Shown: positions 1-8,295, counted from the stretch's first letter. The stretch is 24,420 nt of DNA from an uncultured Kangiella sp. (GCA_946481205.1 CAMLNB010000020.1:1-24420), one strand, 5' to 3'. Made by a program: numbers and translations. Notes: generated by a model not told the origin, from the sequence alone.

Positions 1-1953
1 GCCGGCGAATATGCGCATCGACCCGGTGGCTTCCTGATCCGGGCGCGCGCTTTCCAGTTTGCTGAAGCCGCGTTGCCGGAGCGCAGCATCGAAGTCGGTT
101 TGCGTGCCGGCCATGTCGCCTTGCTGCGCGATGCCGGTGGTCAGGAACTGGAAACGGTGCGGCTCGACCCGGTGTTGCTGGGCCGGTTCTCGGCGCAGTC
201 AGATGAAGATCGCGAGTTGTTGCCGCTGTCGGCGATACCGCAACCACTGATCGATACGCTGCTGGTGACGGAAGACCAGCATTTCTACGAGCACATCGGC
301 ATCAGCTTCAGTGCCATTGCCCGCGCTGCTTGGACCAATTTGCGCGCCGGCGGAACCGAGCAGGGCGCTTCAACCATTACCCAGCAGCTGGTCAAAAATT
401 ATTTTCTCAACAGCGAGCGAACCTGGTGGCGCAAGATCCGCGAAGCGCTGATGGCGATTGTGCTGGAATGGAATTACAGCAAGGATGAAATTCTCGAAGC
501 CTATCTGAACGAGATCTATTTTGGTCAGGATGGTCAGCGCGCGATTCATGGCGTGTCGCTGGCCAGTCGTTACTACTTCGGCAAGCCGGTCAGCGAGCTC
601 GATACCGCTGAAACCGCACTGCTGATTGGTATGATCCGCGGGCCATCATTCTATTCGCCATGGAAACAGGCCGAGCGCACCAAGGAGCGACGCAACTATG
701 TGCTTGCACGGCGGCAGCATGTCGGCCAGCTCGATGCCGAAGAACTGAGCCAGTGGCAACAAGCTCCGCTCGGGGTATTGCATCAACCGCGACCACTGTC
801 AGGCAAGATGCCGGCCGTGCTCGATGTGATCAAACGCGAGCTGCGCGCCGATTTGGGTCAGGTCGATACCACCAATTCCGGCTTGCAGGTATTCACCAGC
901 ATCGATCCTGTGTTGCAGCGTAAAACCGAATTGGTGGTCGAGAAAGCGTTGCAGCGTCTGGACCCGAGCGGCCCACTACAAGCCGCGATGGTGGTGACCG
1001 ATCGCCAGCAAGGCCGGCTGCGGGCAATTGTTGCCGGTCGCGATAGCAGCTATGCCGGTTTCAATCGTGCCCTTGATGCCAAACGGCCGGTCGGTTCGAC
1101 GCTGAAGCCGATGATTTACTACGCCGCTTTGCAACGATCACAGCAGTTTGATCTCGGCACCGCGCTGCAGGATTCGGCCTTCATCATGCGTGCTGATGAT
1201 GGTGAAACCTGGCAACCGAAAAACTATGACGGCGTTGCCCGCGGCATTGTGCCGTTGCAAAGAGCACTGGCTGAGTCACTGAATCTGGCGACTGCGCGGC
1301 TGGCGATGGAAATCGGTTTGCCGGCGGTGGAGCGTACGCTGAAAGACATGGGCATGCAGCGCGATATCCGGCTGTGGCCGTCGCTGGCGCTTGGCGCATT
1401 GGAGCTGAGTCCGTTTGATGTCACGGCGCTGTATTCCGGGTTGGCCAATGGCAGCACGGTGCGCCGGCCAACGGCGATTCGCGCGGTACGCCGTGACGAT
1501 GGCAAGAGCTGGCTGCGACCGGATGATGTTCACGGCAAGCTGATGCCGAGCACGGTATTTCTGGTTGATTACGCGCTGCAAACTGCAGTGCGCGAAGGCA
1601 CCGGCCGTTCCCTCGGCGCGCGCTTTCCAGACAGCAATCTCGCCGGCAAAACCGGCACCACCAACGATCAGCGCGATTCCTGGTTCGCCGGTTTTGATGG
1701 TGAGCATCTGGCAGTAGTCTGGCTGGGCCGCGATGACAACCAGAGCACCGGCCTGTCGGGTGCCAGTGGCGCGATGCAGGTATTTGCCGACTGGCTCAGT
1801 GTCAAAGGGGTGACGCCGCTGAGTCTGCAGTTGCCGAGTGGCGTACGCTTTGTTTTTGCAGACGGCAATGGCGGTCGTTATGCACTGGAATGTCCGGGCA
1901 GCAAATGGTTGCCGGTGCTATTGGAAGCGCCACCATTGACCGAGTGCCCATAA
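1..1953 (+). CDS. mrcB: Penicillin-binding protein 1B, bifunctional peptidoglycan synthase (5' end outside window)
   Basis: Inner-membrane enzyme that polymerises lipid II (glycosyltransferase) and cross-links stem peptides (transpeptidase) in the periplasm. The reading frame is open from base 1, so the cytoplasmic tail, membrane anchor and start of the UB2H domain are missing; 650 residues are visible. The first ~60 residues look like UB2H, the LpoB-docking domain specific to PBP1B. The glycosyltransferase domain follows, with the catalytic Glu of the EDQHFYEH motif at base 271 and later GASTITQQLVKN and RKIREALMA motifs. The transpeptidase has the nucleophile motif STLK (Ser codon at 1096), SLN at 1276 and KTGT at 1648. 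All catalytic motifs are intact. A TTG at 73 opens a frame but is internal, because homology continues upstream of it. The gene ends directly in a strong terminator and converges on a lipoprotein gene. Calling it PBP1B rather than PBP1A rests on the UB2H-like N-terminus and the short C-terminus. Confidence 0.95.
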   Translation, partial: AGEYAHRPGGFLIRARAFQFAEAALPERSIEVGLRAGHVALLRDAGGQELETVRLDPVLLGRFSAQSDEDRELLPLSAIPQPLIDTLLVTEDQHFYEHIGISFSAIARAAWTNLRAGGTEQGASTITQQLVKNYFLNSERTWWRKIREALMAIVLEWNYSKDEILEAYLNEIYFGQDGQRAIHGVSLASRYYFGKPVSELDTAETALLIGMIRGPSFYSPWKQAERTKERRNYVLARRQHVGQLDAEELSQWQQAPLGVLHQPRPLSGKMPAVLDVIKRELRADLGQVDTTNSGLQVFTSIDPVLQRKTELVVEKALQRLDPSGPLQAAMVVTDRQQGRLRAIVAGRDSSYAGFNRALDAKRPVGSTLKPMIYYAALQRSQQFDLGTALQDSAFIMRADDGETWQPKNYDGVARGIVPLQRALAESLNLATARLAMEIGLPAVERTLKDMGMQRDIRLWPSLALGALELSPFDVTALYSGLANGSTVRRPTAIRAVRRDDGKSWLRPDDVHGKLMPSTVFLVDYALQTAVREGTGRSLGARFPDSNLAGKTGTTNDQRDSWFAGFDGEHLAVVWLGRDDNQSTGLSGASGAMQVFADWLSVKGVTPLSLQLPSGVRFVFADGNGGRYALECPGSKWLPVLLEAPPLTECP

Positions 1954-1988
1954 AAAGAAAAGAGCGGCTGTGGCCGCTCTTTTCTTTT
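1953..1988. terminator. Symmetric bidirectional intrinsic terminator
   Basis: A perfect 16-bp stem (arms 1953-1968 and 1973-1988) with a four-base TGTG loop. The outer part of the stem is A-rich on the left and T-rich on the right, so each strand reads as a GC hairpin followed by a T tract. It begins at the last base of the mrcB stop codon and lies about 60 bases past the end of the convergent lipoprotein gene, so it can stop transcription from both sides. Confidence 0.9.
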
Positions 1989-2049
1989 GTGAAGATACGT
2001 TCAAGCAGAACAGTTCAGGCAGAACAATGCAAGAAAGCCTGCCAAACAC

Positions 2050-2457
2050 CTAGCGTGTGCGCGCCGCAAACTGCTCGATGCAAATATCGGTGTCGCCATT
2101 CCAGCGGATGGCATTCACGCGGCCATCGGATTCGTGCTCGACTTGCACCGAGCAGAAATTGTGTTTGTCACCACCGCCGAACGAGGTGCCAACACCGGCG
2201 GCCGAATGGCTGCCAAAACCGCCCAGACCAATCGAGAACGACGGCGAGCTCGACACTTCCTGCTTGGTCCATTCGGCGTAATGCTTGCCGGCGACTTCCC
2301 GGCTTTGCTGTGGCACGCCCCAGACTTGAATCAGATCGCTGACTTGTGCGCTTTGCCAGGCGGCAAAATGGCTATCGACCGCCGCAGGTGGTGCACTGGC
2401 GCAACCGGCCAGCAGAAGGGCACAAGTGAAAACTAAACCGGTAGCGGTACGGCGCAT
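2050..2457 (-). CDS. Small lipoprotein of unknown function
   Basis: Product of 135 residues with a lipoprotein signal peptide: positive N-terminus (MRR), hydrophobic core and a lipobox LLAGC with the acylated Cys at residue 19, followed by CASAPP. Ala after the Cys suggests outer-membrane sorting by the Lol +2 rule. The mature part opens with a segment around DLIQVWGVP that resembles the start of BamE/SmpA-like small lipoproteins, then a Gly/Ser-rich stretch and two further cysteines that could pair. I know no specific function. The frame is open for 22 more codons upstream, but the ATG at 2457 is preferred: it has AGGAG about 9 bases upstream and puts the signal peptide at the N-terminus. 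It is downstream of and co-directional with murI, 168 bases away, and convergent with mrcB. Confidence 0.82.
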   Translation of the reverse strand: MRRTATGLVFTCALLLAGCASAPPAAVDSHFAAWQSAQVSDLIQVWGVPQQSREVAGKHYAEWTKQEVSSSPSFSIGLGGFGSHSAAGVGTSFGGGDKHNFCSVQVEHESDGRVNAIRWNGDTDICIEQFAARTR

Positions 2458-2625
2458 GGGGCAATCTCCTGACGCGCGCATTGGCGCAATCTGCTGAATC
2501 AAGCGGCCGAGACAGTCTGTCATTACAGCCTTTCCTACGGCTTTTCATAACAACAGGACCAACTCGGTAACAAGGGTTGTAGCGCTGTTGCCGTCACCAT
2601 GCAAGCTTGGGCCGTCAGCAGGTTG

Positions 2626-3459
2626 TCAGACCGTGATGAACCGCAACGAAGCAAAGCCACGCGCGGCCAGTGCCGGCCACAGCGCGCGTGCTTCTGGCGT
2701 ATCGGCGGTCATCCAGACATCGCCCAGTGCGGTGGCTTCGGTGCCGGTCGTGGTTTTGCTGGCGCTGTTGGCCGTGGTGGGAGCCTCTGTAAGGTTGGCG
2801 ACACGCCGGGCAATGGCGGCACCGGAATCGACCCATTGCACCGGTTGTACGGCGGCGGCTGTCAGCTCGTCACGCAGCAATGGGAAATGGGTGCAGCCAA
2901 GCACGATGGTGTCGGGCGTGCGCGCCGGGTCGGCAAAGAACGGCGCCAGAATCGCCCGCACCTGCTCGACGTGGATCGGCAGTCCGCGCAACTTGTCTTC
3001 GGCCAGTTGCACCAGTTCGCGGCTGCCAACTTTGATCACGGTACAGTCGCCGGCAAATTCGCGAATCAGTTCATCGGTGTAGGGACGTTGCACGGTTGCC
3101 GGCGTTGCCAACAAACCCATCACTTTGTTGTGACTTTGTTGCGCCGCCGGTTTGATGGCGGGCACCACACCGACAATCGGGATTGCGTAGCGACTGCGCA
3201 GCCGGGGCAGTGCGACCGTGCTGGCGGTATTGCAGGCGACCACGACCAGCTGCGGTTGCAGTTTGCTGATCAAGGCTTGCAACACGGCGTCGACCCGATC
3301 GAGCAGTTCGGTTTCGGTTTTGGTGCCGTACGGAAAGAAGGCGTTATCGCAGGCGAACACCAGCGGCAAATGCGGTAGCGCCGCAGCGACATCCGCCAAG
3401 ATGCTGAGGCCGCCGACACCGGAGTCAAAAATCAGAACGGGTGCGCTAGGTACGGGCAT
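2626..3459 (-). CDS. murI: Glutamate racemase
   Basis: Cytoplasmic, cofactor-independent racemase that makes D-glutamate for MurD in peptidoglycan synthesis. It has 277 residues, normal for the family. The diagnostic motifs appear in order: FDSGVGG (Asp12, Ser13), DNAFFPYG near 38-45, VACNTAST with catalytic Cys76, and LGCTHFPLL with the second catalytic Cys189 and His191. Both halves of the two-base (two-cysteine) mechanism are therefore present. The C-terminus has a low-complexity Ala/Thr-rich stretch near residues 225-240 before the final helix. The ATG at 3459 has no strong ribosome binding site. It follows the large secreted protein gene on the same strand by 102 bases, so it may be cotranscribed with it or have its own weak promoter. 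Peptidoglycan genes on both sides of the lipoprotein (mrcB, murI) fit an envelope neighbourhood. Confidence 0.96.
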   Translation of the reverse strand: MPVPSAPVLIFDSGVGGLSILADVAAALPHLPLVFACDNAFFPYGTKTETELLDRVDAVLQALISKLQPQLVVVACNTASTVALPRLRSRYAIPIVGVVPAIKPAAQQSHNKVMGLLATPATVQRPYTDELIREFAGDCTVIKVGSRELVQLAEDKLRGLPIHVEQVRAILAPFFADPARTPDTIVLGCTHFPLLRDELTAAAVQPVQWVDSGAAIARRVANLTEAPTTANSASKTTTGTEATALGDVWMTADTPEARALWPALAARGFASLRFITV

Positions 3460-3561
3460 GATGCAGACATCAGAAGAGCGGCGCGCAGTGTAGCAGCGCC
3501 GCGGTGTGCGGCCCAGTCTTCACCATCTTGCTCGCATGCAACCTTTCATCAAGGGCGCGGT

Positions 3562-6099
3562 TCAGGCGGAGTGGCGCAGCTTTCGCAAGCGCCGACCGCC
3601 GATCAGCATCGGCAACAAAGCCAGCAAGTACAAACCGACGCTGCCGCCGCCACCACCACCGCCGCTACTCCCGCCACCCGTGTTGCCGTCATTGTCGGTG
3701 ATCGTGACATTGACCTGACTCGGACTGATCAATGCAGCGCCGGTGGCGTCGCTCAATTGCAGCAGAAAACTTTCACTGGCTTCAGCGCTGCTGTCATCGC
3801 GCACCGTGATGCTGATGCTGCGGCTGCTGGCATCGCCATCGGTCCAGTTCAGGGTGCCGCTGGCGGCATCGTAATCGCTGCCGGCTGTCGCCGTGCCGTC
3901 GCTGGTTTGATAACGGATGCTGGCGGCGCCGCTGCTGCCACCGCTGCGCTGCACAGTGACCGTCACGCTGCCGGCGGTTTCGAGCACATTGGCGCTGTTG
4001 CCGGCAAACGCGAGCGCGCCGGCATTTTCATTGCTGATCAGATTCAGTTTGACGCTGCTGACCATATCGGCTTCAGCGCCGCCGGCAACGGTCAGATCCA
4101 GCCAGAGCGTTTCAATCGCTTCGATCTCGCCATCATCCTGCACCGGAAGCTGCACGGTTTTGCTACCGCGCTCGCCATCAGCCCAGTTCAGCGTGGTGTC
4201 GATGGCCTGGTAATCGCTGCCGGCGCTGGCGGTGCCATTGCGGCTGACGATGCGGGCACTGACTGCGCCGCTGGCGCCACCGCTGCGCCAAACCGGAATG
4301 CTGACGCTACCGCCGTTTTCATTGACACGATAATGGGCCACGCCGAAACCCAAGCGGCCTTTGCCAGCGGCGACGGTGTTGTCGCGCACGACGTACAAAC
4401 CGTTTTCGATATCGCTGATCACGACCGTGCCGCTCGGGAAGAACGGATAAGTCCCCCAGGCGCCGTTGAACTGCGGCGCCGGGCCGAATAACAACGAGCT
4501 ATCAAAAAAACCCGCTTCGCTGAGCGACAGCGGATTGCTGACATCGAGCACCACCATGCCGCGCCGGTAATGGGCGACATAAGCACGCGAGCCGCGGATA
4601 TAGGTGTTGTGATCGATGTCGCGCGTCGGGCCATAGTAATTGGCGACCACGACCGGGTTTTGCAGATTGCTCAGATCAAACGTGCGGAAGCGCGAATTGT
4701 TGCCGCTGTTCTGTTCATCGAGTTCGTCGTTCAGAATCAGATGGCGCTTGTCGGCGGTGAACCAGCCGGAGTGGGAGTAACCGGCGCCGCCATACGGTGC
4801 TTTCGCCAAGCGCACTGGATTGGCGCGTTCGGTAACGTCCCAGATGTCGAGCGTGTCTTCATTGAAGTCGAGCAGGATTTCGCAGGGATTATGACCCGGC
4901 GCGCATTGCGCGGTGCGCTCATCGGTCAGGATGAAGCCGGTGCCATCATGCATGTAGCTGTTGGTCGACACCGGTTGATGAACAAAGCGTGGCTGGGCCG
5001 GGTTGCTCATGTCATAGGCGCGCCAAGAACCGCGGCTCATTTGTTGTTGCTTGCCGTCTTTGCCGGTCACCACGATGTTAGAGCCGGCGACGTACAGCGA
5101 CGGGATCAGGCCTTCGGTGGCCGTGCCGTCGGCGTAATCAAAATTGCCGTACAGCGTGTGCGAGGACGAGACATCGGTGATGGTGAAGGCCAGTGCAATG
5201 CTGTTCGGCAGACCGCTCATGTCGATCACTTGCACGCCACCGCCGCTGGCTTCGGTAGTGACATAGGCATAGGCACGGTAGCGATTGGCGGCGTCATCAA
5301 ACACCTGATAAACATGCACGTCGCGCCAGAGCGAATTGCGGCCACTGATGGTGCCGACTTCACGCGGTGTGGTCGGGTCGGTGACATCGACCACTGCGGT
5401 GCCGTTCGACAAACCGATCAGCGCGTATTCGCGACCGTCATTGCGATCCATGAAGCCCCAGATGTCGTTGGCATTGCTCGGCCGGGTCGACAATTCGTTG
5501 AGCGGAATATGTGACAGCAGATCAACTTGGTTGCAGTCGTAGTTGCCGGCGCGGCCACCGGAACACGCGGCCGGGCCTTCGATTTTGCTGGTGCTTTCCT
5601 GCCAGGCATTCAGCAGTTTTTGTTCGGCTTGGGTCAGCGCAATGTCGCCACCTTTGCTGTCTTGAACAATCTGAAAACCCTTTGCTTCCAACTGCTCGCG
5701 GTACTGAAACGGAATGCCGGTCAGCTGGGTCGGATTGCGGCTCGGATCGGCTTTGGCGAACTGATCCGTGCGGCTGTAACCGCCTTCAATCGGCACCACG
5801 CCGGCCAGCAAATTGACGCGCTGGGCGCCGTGAATGTGATAGCTGCCAGCGGCGACATGGACGCTGTCGCCTTTGCCAGATTTGGCCAGCACATACGCCA
5901 GCGTCTGACAAGGCGCGCTCGGGCTGACGCAGTCGCCGCGGTCGACGCCATCGGCCGCGACATAGCGAACCGCGTGGCCACTACCATGGGCGTGGGCAGC
6001 ATTGCCGAACACGCTGAATAGACCGAGCATCGCGACGCTGGCGGCACTGCCGAGCAGCGCAAACGAAAATCCGGAACGGTGACGCGGGACAACTTTCAT
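3562..6099 (-). CDS. Secreted choice-of-anchor B family protein with Calx-beta repeats and GlyGly-CTERM anchor
   Basis: An exported 845-residue protein. An N-terminal signal peptide ends near AHA (residues ~1-38). A short segment resembling the start of a DUF1565/pectate-lyase-like repeat follows (RYVAADG... PCQTLAYVL). The central region (~residues 180-580) has repeated blocks such as GTAVVDVTDPTTPREVG, WRAYDMSNPAQPRFV and GMVVLDVSNPLSLSEAG, typical of LVIVD/choice-of-anchor-B beta-propellers. Two tandem Calx-beta domains (~590-690 and ~693-804) each carry a NGTASAGSDY or DGTATAGSDY motif and a DD/DND calcium-type acidic end. The C-terminus is a Gly/Ser linker, one transmembrane helix and an Arg-rich tail (RRLRKLRHSA), the GlyGly-CTERM signal cleaved by rhombosortase and associated with type II secretion and surface display. 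The ATG at 6099 is preferred because it gives the cleaner signal peptide; a GTG at 6111 is the alternative. Ligand and function are unknown. Confidence 0.9.
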   Translation of the reverse strand: MKVVPRHRSGFSFALLGSAASVAMLGLFSVFGNAAHAHGSGHAVRYVAADGVDRGDCVSPSAPCQTLAYVLAKSGKGDSVHVAAGSYHIHGAQRVNLLAGVVPIEGGYSRTDQFAKADPSRNPTQLTGIPFQYREQLEAKGFQIVQDSKGGDIALTQAEQKLLNAWQESTSKIEGPAACSGGRAGNYDCNQVDLLSHIPLNELSTRPSNANDIWGFMDRNDGREYALIGLSNGTAVVDVTDPTTPREVGTISGRNSLWRDVHVYQVFDDAANRYRAYAYVTTEASGGGVQVIDMSGLPNSIALAFTITDVSSSHTLYGNFDYADGTATEGLIPSLYVAGSNIVVTGKDGKQQQMSRGSWRAYDMSNPAQPRFVHQPVSTNSYMHDGTGFILTDERTAQCAPGHNPCEILLDFNEDTLDIWDVTERANPVRLAKAPYGGAGYSHSGWFTADKRHLILNDELDEQNSGNNSRFRTFDLSNLQNPVVVANYYGPTRDIDHNTYIRGSRAYVAHYRRGMVVLDVSNPLSLSEAGFFDSSLLFGPAPQFNGAWGTYPFFPSGTVVISDIENGLYVVRDNTVAAGKGRLGFGVAHYRVNENGGSVSIPVWRSGGASGAVSARIVSRNGTASAGSDYQAIDTTLNWADGERGSKTVQLPVQDDGEIEAIETLWLDLTVAGGAEADMVSSVKLNLISNENAGALAFAGNSANVLETAGSVTVTVQRSGGSSGAASIRYQTSDGTATAGSDYDAASGTLNWTDGDASSRSISITVRDDSSAEASESFLLQLSDATGAALISPSQVNVTITDNDGNTGGGSSGGGGGGGSVGLYLLALLPMLIGGRRLRKLRHSA

Positions 6100-6185
6100 G
6101 GGTGACAACACTCAACAGGACTATCGCTCGGAACCGTTGTAGCAGTGCGCCGGCACCGCCTCAACGGCATTTTGTACACCCTAAC

Positions 6186-6258
6186 GCAGGCCCGGTTGGC
6201 GCGTCTGTTGCGAGCTTCGCAATCCCTTGCTGCCGGTGTTGTCGCAGACCGGGCCTGC
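6186..6258. repeat. Nested intergenic palindrome
   Basis: An 11-bp perfect inverted repeat (6186-6196 with 6248-6258, GCAGGCCCGGT and its complement) encloses a second perfect hairpin (6208-6213 with 6217-6222, TTGCGA/TCGCAA, 3-base loop). It fills most of the 172-base gap between the MFS gene end (6272) and the secreted-protein start (6099). There is no T tract on the minus strand, so a plain intrinsic terminator is not supported. A Rho-independent-like pause, an mRNA-stability structure or a REP-type element are possible. Confidence 0.6.
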
Positions 6259-6271
6259 TCAAACAGACCAC

Positions 6272-7474
6272 TCAGGCAGATCGAGGTCGCTGCTGCCAAT
6301 AGCGGGTAAGCCCGGCAAGCAGCAAGGCCGATAGGGCTAGCGCGGCCGTTGTGAAGAAGGCATGGCGTGGAGAGGCGTGCTGCCAGAGCGCGCCAAAGGC
6401 AACACCGTTCAGCAGCAGCGCGATGCCAACCGCCACGGCGTACCAGCCAAACGCGGCGCCGCGTCGCGTAGCTGGTGCATGTCGGGCAATCAGCGCTGCC
6501 AGCACGCCCTGGCAAAACCCCAGATGCAGTCCCCACAGCAGCGCGCCAAGCAGCGCTCCGCGCCAGCTTTCGGCGACGGCCAGCATGGCCTGGGATGCGG
6601 CCAGCAAGAGCAGGCTGATGGCGAGCAAACGAGGGGCGCCAATCTGATCAAAGCGCTTGCCGACCGGCCAGACGCTGAGCGCGTAGCTGAGGTTCATCAC
6701 CGCCAGCAGCAGTGCGCTGAGGTAATCGCCCAGCTGCAGCGATTGCCCGCGCAGGATCAAGAATGCTTCGCCGGGTCGCGCCAGCGTCAGCAGCGCGGCG
6801 AAGCCCAGGATCAGCCAATAGCTGGGTGGAAACGGAGCCGGTTGCTGGCCATCGGTGTGGGGGTGATGGCTTTTGGTGGTGGCTGTGCTGATCGGCGCGT
6901 CCTGCACCAGCAGCCAAAGCAGCAGCACCGCGGCAAACGCCGGCAGCGAAGCGAGCCAGAACACAGCCCGGTAATCGCCAGCGAGCAGCCATAACAATCC
7001 GGCGGCGAGCAGCGGCGCCAGCAGTGCGCCAACGGTGTCGAGTGCTTGCCGCAAGCCATAAGCGGCTCCACGCTGCGCGGCAGGCGTGACATCGGCGATC
7101 AGGGCGTCGCGCGGCGCGCCGCGGATACCTTTGCCGAGCCGGTCGATGAACCGGGCGCTGGCCACCAGCGACAATCCGCCGGCCAGCGCGAACAACGGCT
7201 TCGCCAAGGCCGACAGGCCATAACCGGCGAGCGCCAGCGGCTTGCGCCGTTGCCAGCGATCAGACAGGCGCCCGGCCCAGGGTTTGATGGCCAGCGTCAG
7301 CGCTTCGGCGCCGCCATCGAGCAGACCAATGGCGACCATGCTGAGGCCGAGCGCATTGACCATGAATAGCGGCAGCAATGCGTGAATGGCTTCGCTGGAC
7401 AGGTCCATCAACAGGCTGACCAAACCGAGCACAAGCACCGTACGGGGCAGGGGAGGTGGTATGGCAGCCGTCAT
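6272..7474 (-). CDS. MFS transporter
   Basis: An inner-membrane secondary transporter of the major facilitator superfamily, 400 residues with about 12 hydrophobic segments. The cytoplasmic loop 2-3 motif A is clear (GRLSDRWQRRKP, residues ~68-79) and a partial repeat follows TM8. TM1 carries LVSLLMDLSSEAIHALLP, a sequence style seen in MFS_1 exporters of the MJ1317-like group. A hydrophilic His/Gln/Pro-rich loop around residues 200-220 separates the two six-helix halves. The substrate cannot be read from the sequence. The frame is open upstream to 7795, but that would overlap a real gene on the other strand and add a Pro/Arg-rich tail with no transporter character. The ATG at 7474, with AGGA about 11 bases before it and the first helix right after, is therefore chosen. 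It is divergent from the gene at 7543, with only 68 bases between them. Confidence 0.9.
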   Translation of the reverse strand: MTAAIPPPLPRTVLVLGLVSLLMDLSSEAIHALLPLFMVNALGLSMVAIGLLDGGAEALTLAIKPWAGRLSDRWQRRKPLALAGYGLSALAKPLFALAGGLSLVASARFIDRLGKGIRGAPRDALIADVTPAAQRGAAYGLRQALDTVGALLAPLLAAGLLWLLAGDYRAVFWLASLPAFAAVLLLWLLVQDAPISTATTKSHHPHTDGQQPAPFPPSYWLILGFAALLTLARPGEAFLILRGQSLQLGDYLSALLLAVMNLSYALSVWPVGKRFDQIGAPRLLAISLLLLAASQAMLAVAESWRGALLGALLWGLHLGFCQGVLAALIARHAPATRRGAAFGWYAVAVGIALLLNGVAFGALWQHASPRHAFFTTAALALSALLLAGLTRYWQQRPRSA

Positions 7475-7542
7475 CGCAGAAACTGTCCTGGGCAGGCGCG
7501 CGTACAATGGTGGCGACGATGGTGCCATAACGGACAAGTCGA

Positions 7543-7887
7543 ATGAGCCTGCCCAGCGATCACTACCGGCGCAAAAACGAAGCCGAGCGCCAAGCGGCGA
7601 CTGCGGCACTGGTCGAGGCGCGCAAGCGCGACTGGCGCGAAGCCGGCTTGCTCGATGACATCGCCCGGGAAAAAGTCGTCGAGGTCGATCCGACGCTGTG
7701 GCAAGGCAAACCTTGGTGGGTACAGCGCCGGTCGGTGCGCTGGGGGGCCAATGCGGTGTTGGTGTTCGCGATGGCTGGCATTGTCCGTGCTGCACTGCAG
7801 GGCGAAGCGTTTGCGCTGGCGTTCTGGATCCCGCTGGCGATGTTCGCCTTCCAGCTGCGCTGGCATATCAGCCGCCATGGCGGCTGA
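7543..7887 (+). CDS. Small two-helix inner-membrane protein, unknown function
   Basis: 114 residues. The first ~55 residues are charged and probably helical (KNEAERQAATAALVEARKRDW), a cytoplasmic region. Two hydrophobic segments follow (~residues 67-84 and ~92-106) joined by a short turn, and the protein ends in a short basic tail RWHISRHGG. I do not recognise the family. The ATG at 7543 has only a weak purine-rich stretch upstream. A TACAAT hexamer at 7503-7508 could be a -10 box, but no good -35 accompanies it. The long opposite-strand frame through this region is the 5' extension of the MFS frame and is not needed to explain that transporter, which supports this plus-strand gene. It is co-directional with the next two genes. 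Confidence 0.7.
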   Translation: MSLPSDHYRRKNEAERQAATAALVEARKRDWREAGLLDDIAREKVVEVDPTLWQGKPWWVQRRSVRWGANAVLVFAMAGIVRAALQGEAFALAFWIPLAMFAFQLRWHISRHGG

Positions 7888-7986
7888 GCAAGCCGATCGA
7901 TGACCCGAAAGCGGTCCGTTTCGACGCTGGTTCCCGAAAATCCCCTTCCTTTTATCGGTCTGACGCTGCCGGTCACCCTTGATGGC

Positions 7987-8014
7987 TTGCCAAGGTCAAA
8001 AAATGACGCATAAT
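7987..8014 (+). promoter_or_regulatory. Sigma70-type promoter
   Basis: TTGCCA at 7987-7992 (4 of 6 to consensus) and CATAAT at 8009-8014 (5 of 6) are separated by 16 bases. The predicted start site falls near 8021, inside the palindrome at 8019-8040 and about 50 bases before the start codon at 8071. It is the best promoter-like sequence in the 171-base gap after the two-helix protein gene. Confidence 0.5.
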
Positions 8015-8018
8015 GTCA

Positions 8019-8040
8019 CCGTTCACAAATCTGTGAACGG
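8019..8040. promoter_or_regulatory. Palindromic operator-like site at the predicted transcription start
   Basis: A perfect 8-bp inverted repeat, CCGTTCAC with GTGAACGG, around a 6-base AAATCT spacer. The arms lie just after the -10 box at 8009-8014 and cover the predicted start site. There is no T tract after it, which argues against a terminator. A dimeric repressor site or a 5'-end mRNA stabilising hairpin are the two readings. Confidence 0.5.
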
Positions 8041-8070
8041 CTTCGCATTTCCCAAAGGATGGCCAACGCG

Positions 8071-8295
8071 ATGACCAGCAGTTTTATCCGGGTTGTGCAG
8101 CAGAACCAGAGCGACCTCGTCTATGTCGGTCCGGAGCGGCGTGAAGAGCGCCGCCGCAGCGTCCGCAACGACGAATTCGAGAAGCTGCTCGGCCATTTCG
8201 GCCTGAATCGGCGGGTGGTGCCTGACCGGCGCCGGGCCGATACCTCATGGCTGTTGCTGTCAGAAACGGCGATCGACAAGGCCGCCAACCTCTGA
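8071..8295 (+). CDS. Arg-rich small protein, unknown function
   Basis: 74 residues, strongly basic, with two similar clusters: GPERREERRR (residues ~21-30) and RRVVPDRRRADTSW (~47-60). Between them is an acidic/hydrophobic stretch (DEFEKLLGHFGLN). Paired xPERR/PDRR clusters recur in short proteobacterial proteins of unknown role; I cannot name a family. The ATG at 8059 overlaps the AAAGGA sequence that looks like the ribosome binding site (8054-8059), so the second ATG at 8071 is preferred. A downstream promoter/operator pair sits directly upstream (7987-8040). Its last 49 bases overlap the first 49 bases of the PLP-enzyme frame, in a different phase. Confidence 0.6.
   Translation: MTSSFIRVVQQNQSDLVYVGPERREERRRSVRNDEFEKLLGHFGLNRRVVPDRRRADTSWLLLSETAIDKAANL

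Noticed and set aside
6186..6258. Possible integron attC site, because a palindrome follows CTAAC
   Set aside because: There is no matching GTTAG-type core at the right end, no cassette-like gene order and no integrase in the window.
7475..7795. 107-codon N-terminal extension of the MFS transporter frame
   Set aside because: It is Pro/Arg-rich, lies opposite a plausible membrane-protein gene, and the transporter's first helix begins just after the ATG at 7474.
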